Of a stretch of 64,000 nt of DNA, positions 24,100 to 34,695 are shown one piece after another. Under the pieces are notes generated by a model. The model saw only the letters and a program-made list of their open reading frames with translations, was not told where the DNA came from and searched no databases. The stretch is from assembly GCA_008973525.1 (NCBI GenBank), contig WACJ01000526.1, forward strand, positions 1,674,001 to 1,738,000, given 5' to 3'. The translations under genes and the position numbers were made by a program. The DNA comes from Stenopsyche tienmushanensis. Its lineage: Eukaryota; Arthropoda; Insecta; Trichoptera; Stenopsychidae. Position 1 is the stretch's first letter; each line of letters starts with the position of its first letter.

Positions 24100-27000
24100 C
24101 TAGAAATAAAAAATATTGTATGAACGCAATTTATAAAATATTTTTTAATATTTTTACTGTCAACTTTAAAATAAATGTTTTTGAATAAGATTAAAACCTC
24201 CTTCATTATATAGCAAAATAGCCTAAAAATATAGGTTTTTTTTCTTTCTTATTATCTTTATTCATAAAAATTTAATATAAAATCATACCAAATTGCAAGG
24301 GATCTCTTTCTTTATTCTGCGGCAAGTACAATATACTTTGGTTTTCTTTGTACATTCAATAGGGCACTTCCCGATATGACAAATTATTGAGCATCTATGA
24401 CCACATTCCAACTAAAATGTATTAAAATTAAAACATCATCTGATTGTTGTATTAAAACACAAGTTTTATTTTTAAAAATTGTAAAATATATATGAAATGT
24501 AATTGTGTCTTAATTTAACATTTTCCACTATTATGGCACTATTGACATTGAAAAATGAGGACAAAACAAGGACTTCTGTTACCATCAATAGTCTTGAACT
24601 CCAAAGGAGAAATCATTCCTAATTTTAAATTTACAAAATGTTCAATGTTGGACACTCAAGTGCCACATAAATCTTCAGAAAGCTTGATATTGACTTTTGG
24701 TAAAATCAATATTGTCATCTCAAGTATACTTTAAGTTCCTTTTAATAAAAATTGCTCAATTTTTAAAATCATTCTTGAGAAGGCGCCTTAATTTAGCTCC
24801 GATACCTTCACTTAAGGGATCTTTCTACCTTTTTGGTTTAAAAATAAATTTTTTACACAATCCGAGGAGCTTCACGGTGTAAAATATGCCAACTACATAG
24901 TTGACGAGAATAATACAAAATATACAAACCGTTCGACTGCACTGTTGATTACAGGAAAGCACATCTTTTGTATTCAATTCAGGATTTGTTAAAGAATAAC
25001 ACCGAATATATAATTCAGTGAGACCACAGTGGCACTGTCTTTTCAAAAACTGTTGACATTGATCACAAGGAGCTGGATGACATCCTTTCTTGCATGGATG
25101 TTTGCAATCTTCTGGTCTAGGTAATGCACATGATCTGTTACAATTTTCACATGCATTCTCCTTTAAGAAAAACAAAGGACATTAACAATGTATATATAAT
25201 TTTTATAAAAAATCTATGATGTTATCAGAGAAAAACAATTTATAATACTATATCAGAATTGATCAGATGACATTCACGAGAGCAAGTATGATTAGTGCAT
25301 TTCAAAGGGCGTCCACACGCTCGTCCGCAAGAAGTTATGCGAGCTTCGTGACATGGAAATTCACTTTCTTCGTGCCTTCCCAAGCATGGCAATACAACTG
25401 GCACTTTGCATGGAGGACAAGGCAATGTTTTAATTTCAATCTGTAAACATGAATATAATAAAGATGTCATAAAATGCTTGATTATTATTGTAACGATTTT
25501 GCAGTGTTAACCATATCATTGGAACGTTAAAATTATTTTTTCTAATTTGTATTGCAATAATGAAAATTAGTTTATATATATATATATAATAGCAACATGA
25601 TATATTGACTCAAATATAAGTTGTTAATGTTAAAAAAAAGGACACTTGCAGTTTGATAATGATATCATTTTCAAATTTAATGTGTTTATAGTTTTAAGAT
25701 GCAAAAAATGTGTTAAAACTATATAATAACAATTACTTTGTCGAACATAAAAACAATCAAAATAATAAACAGTTAGAGAACTCTTAAATGAAATACATAA
25801 TTTAGATCGTAATTTTTAAGAAGTTTTTCTTTGTATTCCTAAAACAATCTCAAAATTCGCTGCAATAATAAATACACAATCATTAAACACATATAAAATA
25901 ATTAACACATTATGTACAGGAAGCATATTTATATAAGCTGATGTTTATTGCTTTATTTTTTAAATTGAATGCCTTCCTAATACACAAAGTGACCAAAAAC
26001 TATGGTGAAATACGCGCCAAGTTTACCCATACGTAAGGGGATAACATGTGATTCAACCCAAGACTTTTAATATAAATAGATTCAGAAAGATACAAACAAA
26101 TAAACAGTGGAAACGCTACAAACTCAATTGTAATATGCTAGATGGGTATTAACATTGACATATTATATAATAAAATAATTACAAAATGATATATTTTGAA
26201 TCACATAAATAATGTTTTTATACTTTTGGTGCTTGAACCTCCCATGGTCCAGCAGGCTTTGGAAGTTGTAGCAAAACCGGCACTGCATTGTGACATAGTG
26301 TTAGACATTGATGGCCACAGTTTGGTTGCACTTTTCCACATCGTTGTTTACAAGGGGGACAACTTCCGAAATGGCATTTATGAACATTTTCTTTAACATG
26401 ACTGCATGTTCCAGGAATTCTGAAATAGACAAATGATAATTCTGGAGTTAGATAATGTGGTTAAATTTCAAATAATTAAAAAATATATATAATGAGTCAC
26501 TTAGCACGTTGCAGTCCGGGCAATCCCGCTACGAACTTAACTTCACTTAACGCTAAAACCGGGCGATTTCGCGAAAAAATTAACAAAAGCTAAATACTTC
26601 AGTTGAATTGATGTAACTCTGATACTATTCTACATTATTGTTCTTTTTGTTGTGTTTAAAAGTATTTTATCTATATAAATAACATGCTATATATTAACTT
26701 GTATATCATCATAGTGCAGCCACTGACAGTCCACTACAGAACTATGGGCCTCTTCAATATCCATTCGAAGGAAGGGGTTACATCCATTTCGTCTGTACCA
26801 TACATTCACCTCCTCATTCGCTCGATATTGAAGGTAGCATTACCACCGAGTTTTATTTTGAACGCTCACCCAACGGGTATCCTGAGTGAACGTAACTTGT
26901 ATATAATAGCTGGTATATTAACTTGTAGTGGTCATTGGTGTTTCACAGAATAGTTCTGTTGAAAATGAATACATTGAACCAACAAGAAATTAATATTTGC

Positions 27001-30000
27001 TGCAATTATCATAACTACAGTGGATTTAGTGACATCCTTTATTGAAATCGAAAATAAAAACGACCCATTCAGTGAATTACCACCCCACAAACATTAGCGT
27101 TATAGACGAGCATGCTCATCCTCCAGACAGCTGCGTTCGTCCCGCAAATACAAGTATACTTGTCCCCCGGACTGCAATGAATAGATAAATTAAAATATAA
27201 ATGGTCAAACATACTTGCAATTTTTTAGACACTTTGGTGGTTTAGTCTTTTTTTCAACTCCACAGGGTACGGAATAATATGTTTCACTGCATCGACAGGT
27301 TACTTTTGCTGTTAACGGGCATGGATAGCAGAATCCTCTGTGACACGTATTAGGACATTTGTGCTTTTTGCACTGCAGAGTTTTTCCACATGTTTTATCA
27401 CACGGGGAACAGTTACCATCGCAACATTTCTTGTTGCATGCGTGTCTTCCACAAAGCTTTGTTATTTTACATTTGCTCTCACAGAGATACTGTTTGTTAC
27501 AGGGAAGTTGTTTTATATGTAGCCCACATCGACATCTCTTATCAACCAATTTAAGACACTAAAATAAACACAAAAATATAAATGTATTATTCAATTTACT
27601 GTGTAAAACGAATATGATATTACATTATTTACCGGTGGACATGGACCTTTGTGACATTTGTTCGGGCAGAAGTGTTCATCACATGGTAACATTTTGTTGC
27701 ATGTCCCTCCACAAGAATTAACTTCATCAGGACATGTTACCTCTTTCCGTATTGTTCCACAAGGACACTTCTGGAAGCCCGTAAACGGACAAGCATTGCA
27801 TTCGCCTTTATGACATACGAGTTCACATTTATGAAATCCACAGGAAAATGGTTTGTTGCAAATCTAGAAATAAATCATGTTTAATATGTTATAAGGATGC
27901 ATTTTAAATCAGTCTGTAAATATTACTTAATACTTACATTTTTACATTGCCATTCTGAATCTTCACAAGGTCTTGAAGTTTTTTCTTTTTTACAAAGACA
28001 ATTTTGCACAGATGTTTTCGGGCAAGGTTTACAAATTCCAACATGGCATTTTTGTTCACATTTGTGTAAATTACAAGTTAATATCTTATTACATGCCTTA
28101 TTACAAGACCATTTTGCAGCACTACACCTCATTGGTTTTGGATTCCCTTGTTTACAATAACATTGTACACTTATAGTTTTAGGACATGGTGGACAGGAAC
28201 CTACACAAAAAAAAACCAATAGTTACAGAAATAGGTTACCAAATAGTTGGGTTTGGTGAACCATAAACGTCATTTTTAATAGCATAGAAAAATAATCTAA
28301 ATATGTTTACCTGGATGACACAAAAGTAGACACTTATGTCCACAATCAGGTACTAAAGCTTTGTCACAAGTACTACCACATGAATGTGGAATTAGCCATG
28401 GTTGAAAGTCAGGATTATTCGTCTTTTTGCAAAAGCATACATATTTACCTGGTACGTTTTCCTATAATTAATTTCATTTATATAATATATCCATCAAACT
28501 AAGTGTAAATTTATATGAAAAACTTATCACTAAAATAATTACTAAAAATGAAATTGTATAAACAAGAATTTTTACAAGTCCCATCACTAAACTGAACATC
28601 ATTTAAGTTCACTATTCAGATCCTTTCCAACCTACTCTCACAAAATGAAAACCTTATTTATTTTTTATTAATCCTTATGAAGGAAAAAAATGGAGACGTG
28701 GGAATATGGAGAAAATTAGCAATACAATAGCGCTCGAAAAGTTGTTAGATTATAGCAACAATGTTTCAAGGATATAAAAATAAAATCAGTGGTCCATTCG
28801 AAAAACGTTTCACAAAAAAAACCATTACACGCAAATACAAATACACGCAAAATATACCAACAACAAATGCATTCTCAGAAAGACACTGTTTGGTGTGGAT
28901 TTCGGTCTGGCGGAAACATTGGTCCATACTTCTTCCGAAATGAAACTGGCATTGGCATAATCGTCAACCGCAAGCTCTACAGATCGATGATAAACAGCTT
29001 TTTGTGGTTTAAACTGGAACTGATATGAATACTGATGACATTTGACTCCAATAGGACAGTACTAAGTGCCACAATGGACATTCTGCACGAACGATATGAG
29101 GGCATGGTTATCTTGCGTGGCTGCAATGTAAGCTGACCACCGAGATAGTGCGATTTAATGCCTTTAGACTTCTTCCTTTGGGCCTATCTTAAATCTCAAT
29201 GGTATGCGTATAAACCACAAACAATTAATGCCCTCAAAGTCAACATAACGAATGCCATCCAGCAAATTCAGACAGATTTATGTAAGTCATCGAAAATTTC
29301 ACCTCCTGAATATGCGCCACCAAGCAAAGCCACGGTGGACATTTGAACGATGATATATCTCATACTTAGTGTCATAAAACATTCATTCAAATTAAAATAA
29401 ATTAACAACACATAACTTGTTTTATTTACATTTAAAAATCGAGCATCCTTACTATGAGACCCTTTAATAACGATCATAAATATGAAGTATAATTACCTGG
29501 CTGTATGATTTTCTGCACTTTGGACATCCCCATTCAATTTTATTTTGAGTTTTAACTCGAACAGGCATTTCAGAAACTGAAGGATCATTTGATTCGCTCT
29601 GCTGATAAATTGTACTAGCTGCCCAACGTTGAATGCAATTTAAATGAAATGCTGTAAAGCAAGTATCACAACTCCAAATCTAAATTTAAAACAATATAAA
29701 ATTATATTATACATATTAAATTTAAAACTGTTACAAGATTGCATTTGGTATGTAGGTTGGCATTACTTTAAAATGCTCTATTAAGGGGGAAAACCAGTTT
29801 AGACAGTTTACTAATAATTTAAACTATTCAAGAATATGTTTTCAAAGTTTCACAACAAAATTCCGATATTATGAACACTATAGTGAACTTAATCGGTGCT
29901 GGAGCACGCAACATGTAATGCGGAACGGCTGCACGGTAGACCATTGTTCACTACTTAGCTCTATATCCCTGTATTACGAGAAGAAAAAAGAAACGAAAGA

Positions 30001-31869
30001 AGAGGGACATGTCTACAGTCGTTCTTATTTGTGAATTCTTAAAATAAAGATCTTAGCTAGAAGGTACTAGAAGCGTTGGTATTGTTTCGACAGAGCATCG
30101 GTTATCATCAGTTTAGCTTTTTTTTTTTTAAAACCACGTTTCAAGATGGTGGATTTTGTACCGAACAAACAATTTATGCAAAATTGCATACTGTACGAAT
30201 ATCTTCAAAAAATTAATACAACTGCAACTAAATATATTTGTGATACACTCGAAGAATTTCTAACTGTTTGTTAATGACGAATGAGAAGGTTTAAGTCATT
30301 TATAAGTTTAAAAAAATTATTTAGAATAAAGTTCGAAGTGGGAGAAAGATTAAAGTGAATGACGATATACTGCATAAATGCGAAATTGAATCAAATCCAA
30401 CATAGACAGTATGATAATTAACAGATAAGATTGGATACTTTCAGAAAAATATTCAAATACTCTTGAAAAATTAGGAAAGATCATAAAACAGGGGGTGTGT
30501 ATACCGCACGACATTACTGAGATTAATGAGATCTTGTGACTGAAAATGAAAAATGAGTGTTATACTCATATCAAAAACGCAAAAGACAATGGCTTTCAAT
30601 GGGCAGGTAAAGAAACCAACCCCTCGACCGGGGTCTAAAAGTAAAAAATCTCTTTTAAATGTATCATCATAGTGCAGCCACTGACAGTCCACTACAGAAC
30701 TATGGGCCTCTTCAATATCCATTCATAGGAAGGGGTTACATCCATTTCGTCTGTATCATACATTCACCTCCTCATTCACTTTAAATGTATAATGGGACTA
30801 AAAAGGGATAATCTACCATGAAGTCCTTCCATGTGGTCAAACCATAACGAGGGAGATATATTGTTCACAATTAGAAAATTTAAAAGCGGTGTTGAGTACG
30901 AAGAGGCCAAGTGTATTCAACCATTGCCAAATTCTTTAGTAACATGAAAGTTCGCGACCCCATAAATCAAAGATGACCGAAAACAAATTAAAGGAACTCT
31001 ATTGGCAAACGATTTTACATCCACCTTATTCTCCTGACCTTGCTCTTTCCTACCATCAATTATTTAAATTGATGCAGCATCATTTATCGGGGAAAAAAAT
31101 CATAAATATAGTAGAGGTGAAACGAGGAATCGAAAAATATTTTATAACAAAACCCGTTGAATATTATTCTTCCGAAATTAAAAATAATATTAAATAGATG
31201 GGAAAAGGTTGTATCTACTGAAGGAGAATACATTGTATCGATGAAATTAATTAATAATGTTTTTGTTTGAATTTAACTCTCATCACAAAAACAACATTTC
31301 TAACGGGATAAACTATTAGATATTGTTGTAATATTAAAATGTCCCATGCATATATCTTTGATTAAAAATACTTGTTTACCGGATGATTTCTTTTTACAGA
31401 TCCAATGCATACTAAGCAAATGGCAGCACCAGATTGAAATGATTGTTCTAAAACCTCACGTGTTTTATTTAAATTTTCATCTTTCTCGGAATTAGAATAC
31501 TTTTCCATAACGGACACTGAAAAATATCAAAAATTATTTAAATATATTTATAAAATACATACAAAATTAATATAAAATAAATATTTTTTATCTTCAACTA
31601 TAATTATAATATTGAGGAGTTCAATTACCGAGAATGTTGGCTTCCTCCAATTCATCTTCATCTGAGGATGATTCATATTGTTGAATATGTTTAAGTACTG
31701 ATGCTTGTAAATTTTCACTAGCTTTTTTAAATCTCTCCGGGACGTCCGCATTAGGCATTTGAATTTTGGCTGCAGGTTTAGATTGATTTTGGGATCCATG
31801 GCCTGATAAAGGTGGACCTTTATTCCAAGCATTTCCAGGTTTGTTACTTTTATTCCATCTGTTAGCCAT
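23797..31869 (-). CDS. NFXL1: NFXL1-like NF-X1-type zinc finger protein, 12 coding exons
   Basis: The CDS is the join of 31869-31629, 31516-31380, 29679-29497, 28461-28311, 28200-27938, 27863-27633, 27558-27215, 26419-26224, 25440-25249, 25160-24930, 24411-24289 and 24099-23797, read on the minus strand. All introns are GT-AG and all phases agree, giving 864 aa (human NFXL1 is about 911). Seen in order: a low-complexity N terminus with an acidic [10 protein letters not shown] stretch; a RING/PHD-like Cys-His domain at about 108-185; a long array of NF-X1-type fingers at about 205-760 ([52 protein letters not shown]); a Lys/Glu-rich coiled-coil-like stretch at about 780-830; and a hydrophobic C-terminal segment at about 843-862. 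The PAGPWE and CPPCKVPV motifs between fingers and the terminal membrane anchor point to NFXL1 rather than NFX1/shuttle craft. NF-X1 proteins are putative transcription repressors or RING ubiquitin ligases; the anchor suggests a membrane location here, which is inference. The short TACCTGAAAA leader before the ATG follows a splice acceptor. Confidence 0.93.
24289..24411 (-). CDS. NFXL1: NFXL1 coding exon 11 (aa 724-764)
   Basis: Acceptor ACATTTTAG|TTGGAA, donor AATTTG|GTATGA. Encodes [20 protein letters not shown] and [16 protein letters not shown], the last NF-X1 finger and the family-typical CRRIKKE motif. Confidence 0.92.
24930..25160 (-). CDS. NFXL1: NFXL1 coding exon 10 (aa 647-723)
   Basis: Acceptor TCTTAAAG|GAGAAT, donor CGAACG|GTTTGT. 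Encodes [35 protein letters not shown] and [12 protein letters not shown]. The frame stays open into the intron, so the edge rests on the GT donor and on the in-phase join to the next conserved block. Confidence 0.88.
25249..25440 (-). CDS. NFXL1: NFXL1 coding exon 9 (aa 583-646)
   Basis: Acceptor TGTTTACAG|ATTGAA. Encodes [20 protein letters not shown] and [17 protein letters not shown]. The donor GATATA|GTATTA is non-ideal, so the exact 3' edge is slightly less certain; the phase fits exon 10. Confidence 0.88.
26224..26419 (-). CDS. NFXL1: NFXL1 coding exon 8 (aa 517-582)
   Basis: Acceptor CTATTTCAG|AATTCC, donor CCAAAA|GTATAA. Encodes [28 protein letters not shown] and the NFXL1-diagnostic [14 protein letters not shown] linker. 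Confidence 0.92.
26509..27177. mobile_element. TIR-bounded DNA element in NFXL1 intron 7
   Basis: A 12-bp perfect inverted repeat, TTGCAGTCCGGG at 26509-26520 and CCCGGACTGCAA at 27166-27177, bounds 669 bp of sequence unlike the intron around it. No target duplication is obvious and no transposase remains, so the superfamily is unknown. A LINE/SINE copy is nested at 26706-26892. Confidence 0.45.
26706..26892 (-). mobile_element. LINE/SINE-type repeat copy A, 11-bp target duplication
   Basis: Flanked by perfect 11-bp direct repeats TAACTTGTATA (26695-26705 and 26893-26903). On the minus strand the element ends in a TGATGA tail, as in many insect LINE or LINE-tailed SINE 3' ends. It matches copies at 30.7, 36.0 and 54.1 kb and is probably 5'-truncated. 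Confidence 0.75.
27215..27558 (-). CDS. NFXL1: NFXL1 coding exon 7 (aa 403-517)
   Basis: Acceptor ATTTTAG|TGTCTT, donor TTGCAA|GTATGT. The largest exon; encodes [20 protein letters not shown] and three finger repeats ([37 protein letters not shown]). Its last codon is completed by exon 8. Confidence 0.94.
27633..27863 (-). CDS. NFXL1: NFXL1 coding exon 6 (aa 326-402)
   Basis: Acceptor TTTCTAG|ATTTGC, donor CCACCG|GTAAAT. Encodes [19 protein letters not shown] and [17 protein letters not shown], two canonical NF-X1 fingers. Confidence 0.94.
27938..28200 (-). CDS. NFXL1: NFXL1 coding exon 5 (aa 238-325)
   Basis: Acceptor TTTGTGTAG|GTTCC, donor AAAAAT|GTAAGT. Encodes [18 protein letters not shown] and then two NF-X1 finger repeats including [19 protein letters not shown]. 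Confidence 0.94.
28311..28461 (-). CDS. NFXL1: NFXL1 coding exon 4 (aa 188-238)
   Basis: Acceptor AATTATAG|GAAAAC, donor CATCCAG|GTAAAC. Encodes [20 protein letters not shown] and [12 protein letters not shown], the start of the NF-X1 finger array. This is one of the most conserved blocks of the family. Confidence 0.94.
28780..29345 (+). pseudogene. IS630/mariner-like transposase remnant in NFXL1 intron 3
   Basis: Broken frames read [34 protein letters not shown], then [20 protein letters not shown] and [19 protein letters not shown]. This is a common insect Tc1/mariner-related DDE transposase (…TVWCGLWAGGVIGPYFF…LDYFLWGYVKS..YANKP). It is interrupted by stops and shifts and lies antisense to NFXL1. 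Confidence 0.75.
29497..29679 (-). CDS. NFXL1: NFXL1 coding exon 3 (aa 127-187)
   Basis: Acceptor AAATTTAG|ATTTGG, donor AGCCAG|GTAATT. Encodes [20 protein letters not shown] and ends with [12 protein letters not shown]. The Cys/His spacing completes the RING/PHD-like domain. Its intron to exon 2 is 1.7 kb and carries a mariner remnant. Confidence 0.93.
30560..31200 (+). pseudogene. Mariner remnant in NFXL1 intron 2, split by LINE/SINE
   Basis: Degenerate mariner pieces occur on both sides of the repeat at 30664-30779. Downstream, the frame 30973-31197 reads [20 protein letters not shown] and [20 protein letters not shown], the C-terminal catalytic block. The repeat duplicated 10 bp of the element when it inserted. 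Confidence 0.7.
30664..30779 (-). mobile_element. LINE/SINE-type repeat copy B, 10-bp target duplication
   Basis: Flanked by TTTAAATGTA at 30654-30663 and 30780-30789. It is shorter than copy A at its 5' end, as expected of 5' truncation. The minus-strand 3' end reads GTGGCTGCACTATGATGA. It sits inside a mariner remnant. Confidence 0.75.
31380..31516 (-). CDS. NFXL1: NFXL1 coding exon 2 (aa 81-126)
   Basis: Acceptor TTTTTCAG|TGTCC, donor CATCCG|GTAAAC. Encodes [10 protein letters not shown] and then [18 protein letters not shown], the conserved entry into the RING-like domain with its first Cys pair. Residue 81 is split across the intron. Confidence 0.92.
31629..31869 (-). CDS. NFXL1: NFXL1 coding exon 1 (aa 1-81)
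   Basis: Starts at the ATG at 31869 ([18 protein letters not shown]) and ends at a CTCG|GTAATT donor. It encodes the Asn/Lys/Gly-rich leader and the acidic [10 protein letters not shown] stretch. A T-rich tract ending in CAG lies just upstream (exon start 31879), so the mRNA has at least one non-coding exon before this one. Confidence 0.9.
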
Positions 31870-31985
31870 TTTTCAGGTACTGAAAAAAAAATATATAACG
31901 TCAAATAAGATTTTGATATTTTTTTAAATGTAAGAATCAAGTGAATACTCTAAAAATACCATCTTATTGTCTGACCATTATTTTG

Positions 31986-33900
31986 TAATCTTGAATATGG
32001 AAAATAATTGATTCAGAGAAATTGACACGACCTCTTGTGATGGGTGCAGGTAAAGAGCATAAAACAGCAGTAAAAGAGTTGTTGTGCATTGAACATCTTG
32101 AAAATTATTTGTGTCCAATAATTCAATATTATTTTAATAGTACCTATATATTTTTATGTTTTATCCGTTTTTTGTTCTACACCTTTTTAATAATCTACAA
32201 TAGGCGAACTCAGACATAAAAGGCTACCATATATTTACGGATAGGTTTCACATCAATCCAACTGGAGAACTCTTGAAAAAGGAATGTTTTCTCAATGGTA
32301 CGATAATAACCTACAGAAAGGATTTACCTAATCATATTTTAAAAAAACCAAGAATAGCTGTGGGGCGAAAGATAGCAACAGAAAACAAGATACTTAAATA
32401 TTAGCTTGGTGAGACAAAATAATAGTCACAATGCTCAGTACAAAGCATACATCAACTTCTCAATCAATAAGAAGAATAGCAAGGACTACCCCATACCAAT
32501 CTAATCAAGATGAACTAATAAACAAGCCAGTAGTCATTTTAGATTACAGTAGAACCTCGATTATCCGGACTAATTGGGGATGGAAGTAGTCCGGATAACG
32601 AAAAATCCGGATAATAGAAAAAAATCATAATTGACAGAAAAAGACAGGGAAAGTATGAAGAAATTTTACATACATATACACATATAATAGCAGCCAAGTC
32701 GCGAATATTCTTAAGATATATAAGATGTCCTGATTTACATTATTTTTGCTTCTCAAGCCATTTCATGGCGACATCTAAACAATGAAGAGCTTCAGAATGT
32801 GTAAGGATTAATATATCCTCCTTCGCAAATCTCTTCTTCGTATTCTGGATCTTGTTTTTCTGAGGCAGATATTTCCTTAACTATTTCCTCATCATTCAAA
32901 ACTTGAAATCCAGGATCGTTTGCATCGTAATTTAATCACTCGATTACACTCGATTGCGTATTAAAGACTAGTGATCTAATTTTTATTGTACACAAAATGC
33001 ATGATATTGTACACCCGATGTTCGTCAAATCAGTCAAACAAAAGACGATAGGTTTTCCTTCTTTAAGTGATGATCTCCGAATAAACGACGATAGCGAAGA
33101 TAAGGTAAACCTATTATCCAAAACTTTGGACTAATCACCAGGATTCCCAGCACTTAAGCGACAATAGCACAAAACAGACGATTTCGAAATCATTAAAATA
33201 ATTCTTCAAAAATTATCCTAAATCCTTAACAAATACTAAAATAATCACTCCGTTAGTAATTATTATTAAGAAAAAATTAAGATTAAAACAAAAAAATACA
33301 CAGGTTCGGCGAAATTGATAATACAATCATTAAAAACTTCCCACGAAAGTTTTCAATGCTTGCCTGGTAATCGGTTATTATCCCACTTTATAGAAATTTG
33401 CAAAGGTAATTCTGATTCCAAAATCAGTAAAAAAAAATGATCCATCCCGAAAACTATAGACCGATTTGTCTACTGTCCGGACTTAATTAAACTCTGTATC
33501 TATAGCTTAAAACTAAGACTTCAATATATGAATTGCTAGACTTAAGTATGGATTAATGTACTCATGTAAAATTATTTTTATTACTATACACTCGATGATA
33601 TTGGTACAAATGCGCCATACAATGAACCAAAAAAAATATATTGCAATCCATTACATATGTGAGCAAAAGTGAACACAATTCTCCACGTGCAAATTAATAA
33701 ATAGTTTTTTTTTTTCCAATTCGATTCTTTTTGTTTATTTTGAACAATCCGGATAATCGAAAATCCGGATAACCGAGGTCCGGATAATGGAGGTTCTACT
33801 GTACTTTACAAATATGGGCGGGGTGGACACAGCAGATTAATACACATCATATTATTTCATGCTAAAGACTGAAGTGGTGGAAGAAGCTATTTTTTAAGGG
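31986..33900 (+). pseudogene. piggyBac-like transposase remnant, split by a Tigger
   Basis: Frames read IFTDRFHINPTGELLKKECF and [20 protein letters not shown], then VTMLSTKHTSTSQSIRRIAR and ELINKPVVILDY up to 32546; after the inserted Tigger, FTNMGGVDTAD resumes at 33803. The NMGGVDxAD motif identifies the piggyBac DDE domain. A stop stands where family members have Gln after VDTAD. The remnant lies in the presumed leader intron of NFXL1, antisense to it. Confidence 0.75.
32547..33801 (-). mobile_element. Tigger/pogo-like element with TIRs and TA duplication
   Basis: 24-bp TIRs CAGTAGAACCTCGATTATCC (then GGAC) and its complement at 33778-33801 differ at one position. TA flanks both sides (32545-32546, 33802-33803). 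On the minus strand a decayed transposase C terminus reads YDANDPGFQVLNDEEIVKEI and, after a one-base shift, HSEALHCLDVAMKWLEKQK with stop at 32742-32740, typical of Tigger/Jerky proteins. The DDE core is gone, and at 1255 bp it is shorter than autonomous members. Confidence 0.85.
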
Positions 33901-34253
33901 TTTTGAAACACAACTAATTTAAATAAAACTCAACATTCAACGTGATATTTAAATCAAGAACAATTCTCAAATAAAACTACTAATCCACCGCGATAGGTTA
34001 ACAATAAATAACTTATCAATAAATCAATTTCTGACCAAGTGTTGATATAGTGATTTATATCCTGGACTCGTATTGTAAGGATTCGGGTTCAAATGCAAAT
34101 TGTGGAAAAAATTTTCACCATACCAACAAATTTGGGAGATGGGATATACATATAAATATTTCTGATCGATTGTCTCGATCCAAGTGTACCCTGATTTCCT
34201 GGACTTGATAAAGTAAATAATGAGGCAAATAAAAAATTAAGTTGTGCAGGGAC

Positions 34254-34332
34254 GCCTATGAATGAGTAATTGAATTTGCTATAATAATTAAATTACCATT
34301 TAAATATAATGATAATTTCCTTACTCACTCAT
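34254..34332. repeat. Short imperfect inverted repeat
   Basis: CTATGAATGAGTAA and TTACTCACTCATAG pair with one mismatch across about 50 AT-rich nt. It could be a hairpin or MITE scrap. Confidence 0.4.
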
Positions 34333-34644
34333 AGATTCTCTCCTCTCCTACCTTTCCAAATAATCCTATCCTTACTTTACAAAATACGATAATAATAAAA
34401 AAAAAAACATCATTTAAAGGTTATATTTTAATGCAACTTAAAATTTAAAAACACTTAACTTTTACAGATTTTACTCGAATGTGTTAGTTTAGTGAATATC
34501 ATTATTTAATGAGGCATTTCATTGAACAAATAAGCCGGTGTTTTGATAATAATCAGTATGCAACAATATTATAAATCAATTATGGAGAATATCGAAATAA
34601 ATCGCCTGAGATATATTTTTCAAATTAAAATGTTTAAAGCATAC

Positions 34645-34695
34645 CTTCTAGCTACCACACGTCACCAAGCTGACACTTCCACATAATTCTAGCCT
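34645..34695 (-). other. NFXL1: Candidate non-coding first exon of NFXL1
   Basis: On the minus strand a GC-richer block (GTGACGTGTGGTAGCTAGAAG) ends at a strong donor AGAAG|GTATGC (exon edge 34645). The NFXL1 ATG exon begins at a splice acceptor (31879), so an upstream leader exon must exist, and this is the best-looking donor in the region. The 5' end is a guess. The implied leader intron, 34644-31880, holds a piggyBac remnant with a Tigger element inside it. Confidence 0.38.

Noticed and set aside
27340..28176. Plus-strand frames of 60-87 codons across the NFXL1 exons
   Set aside because: They are antisense shadows of the Cys-rich NFXL1 coding exons.
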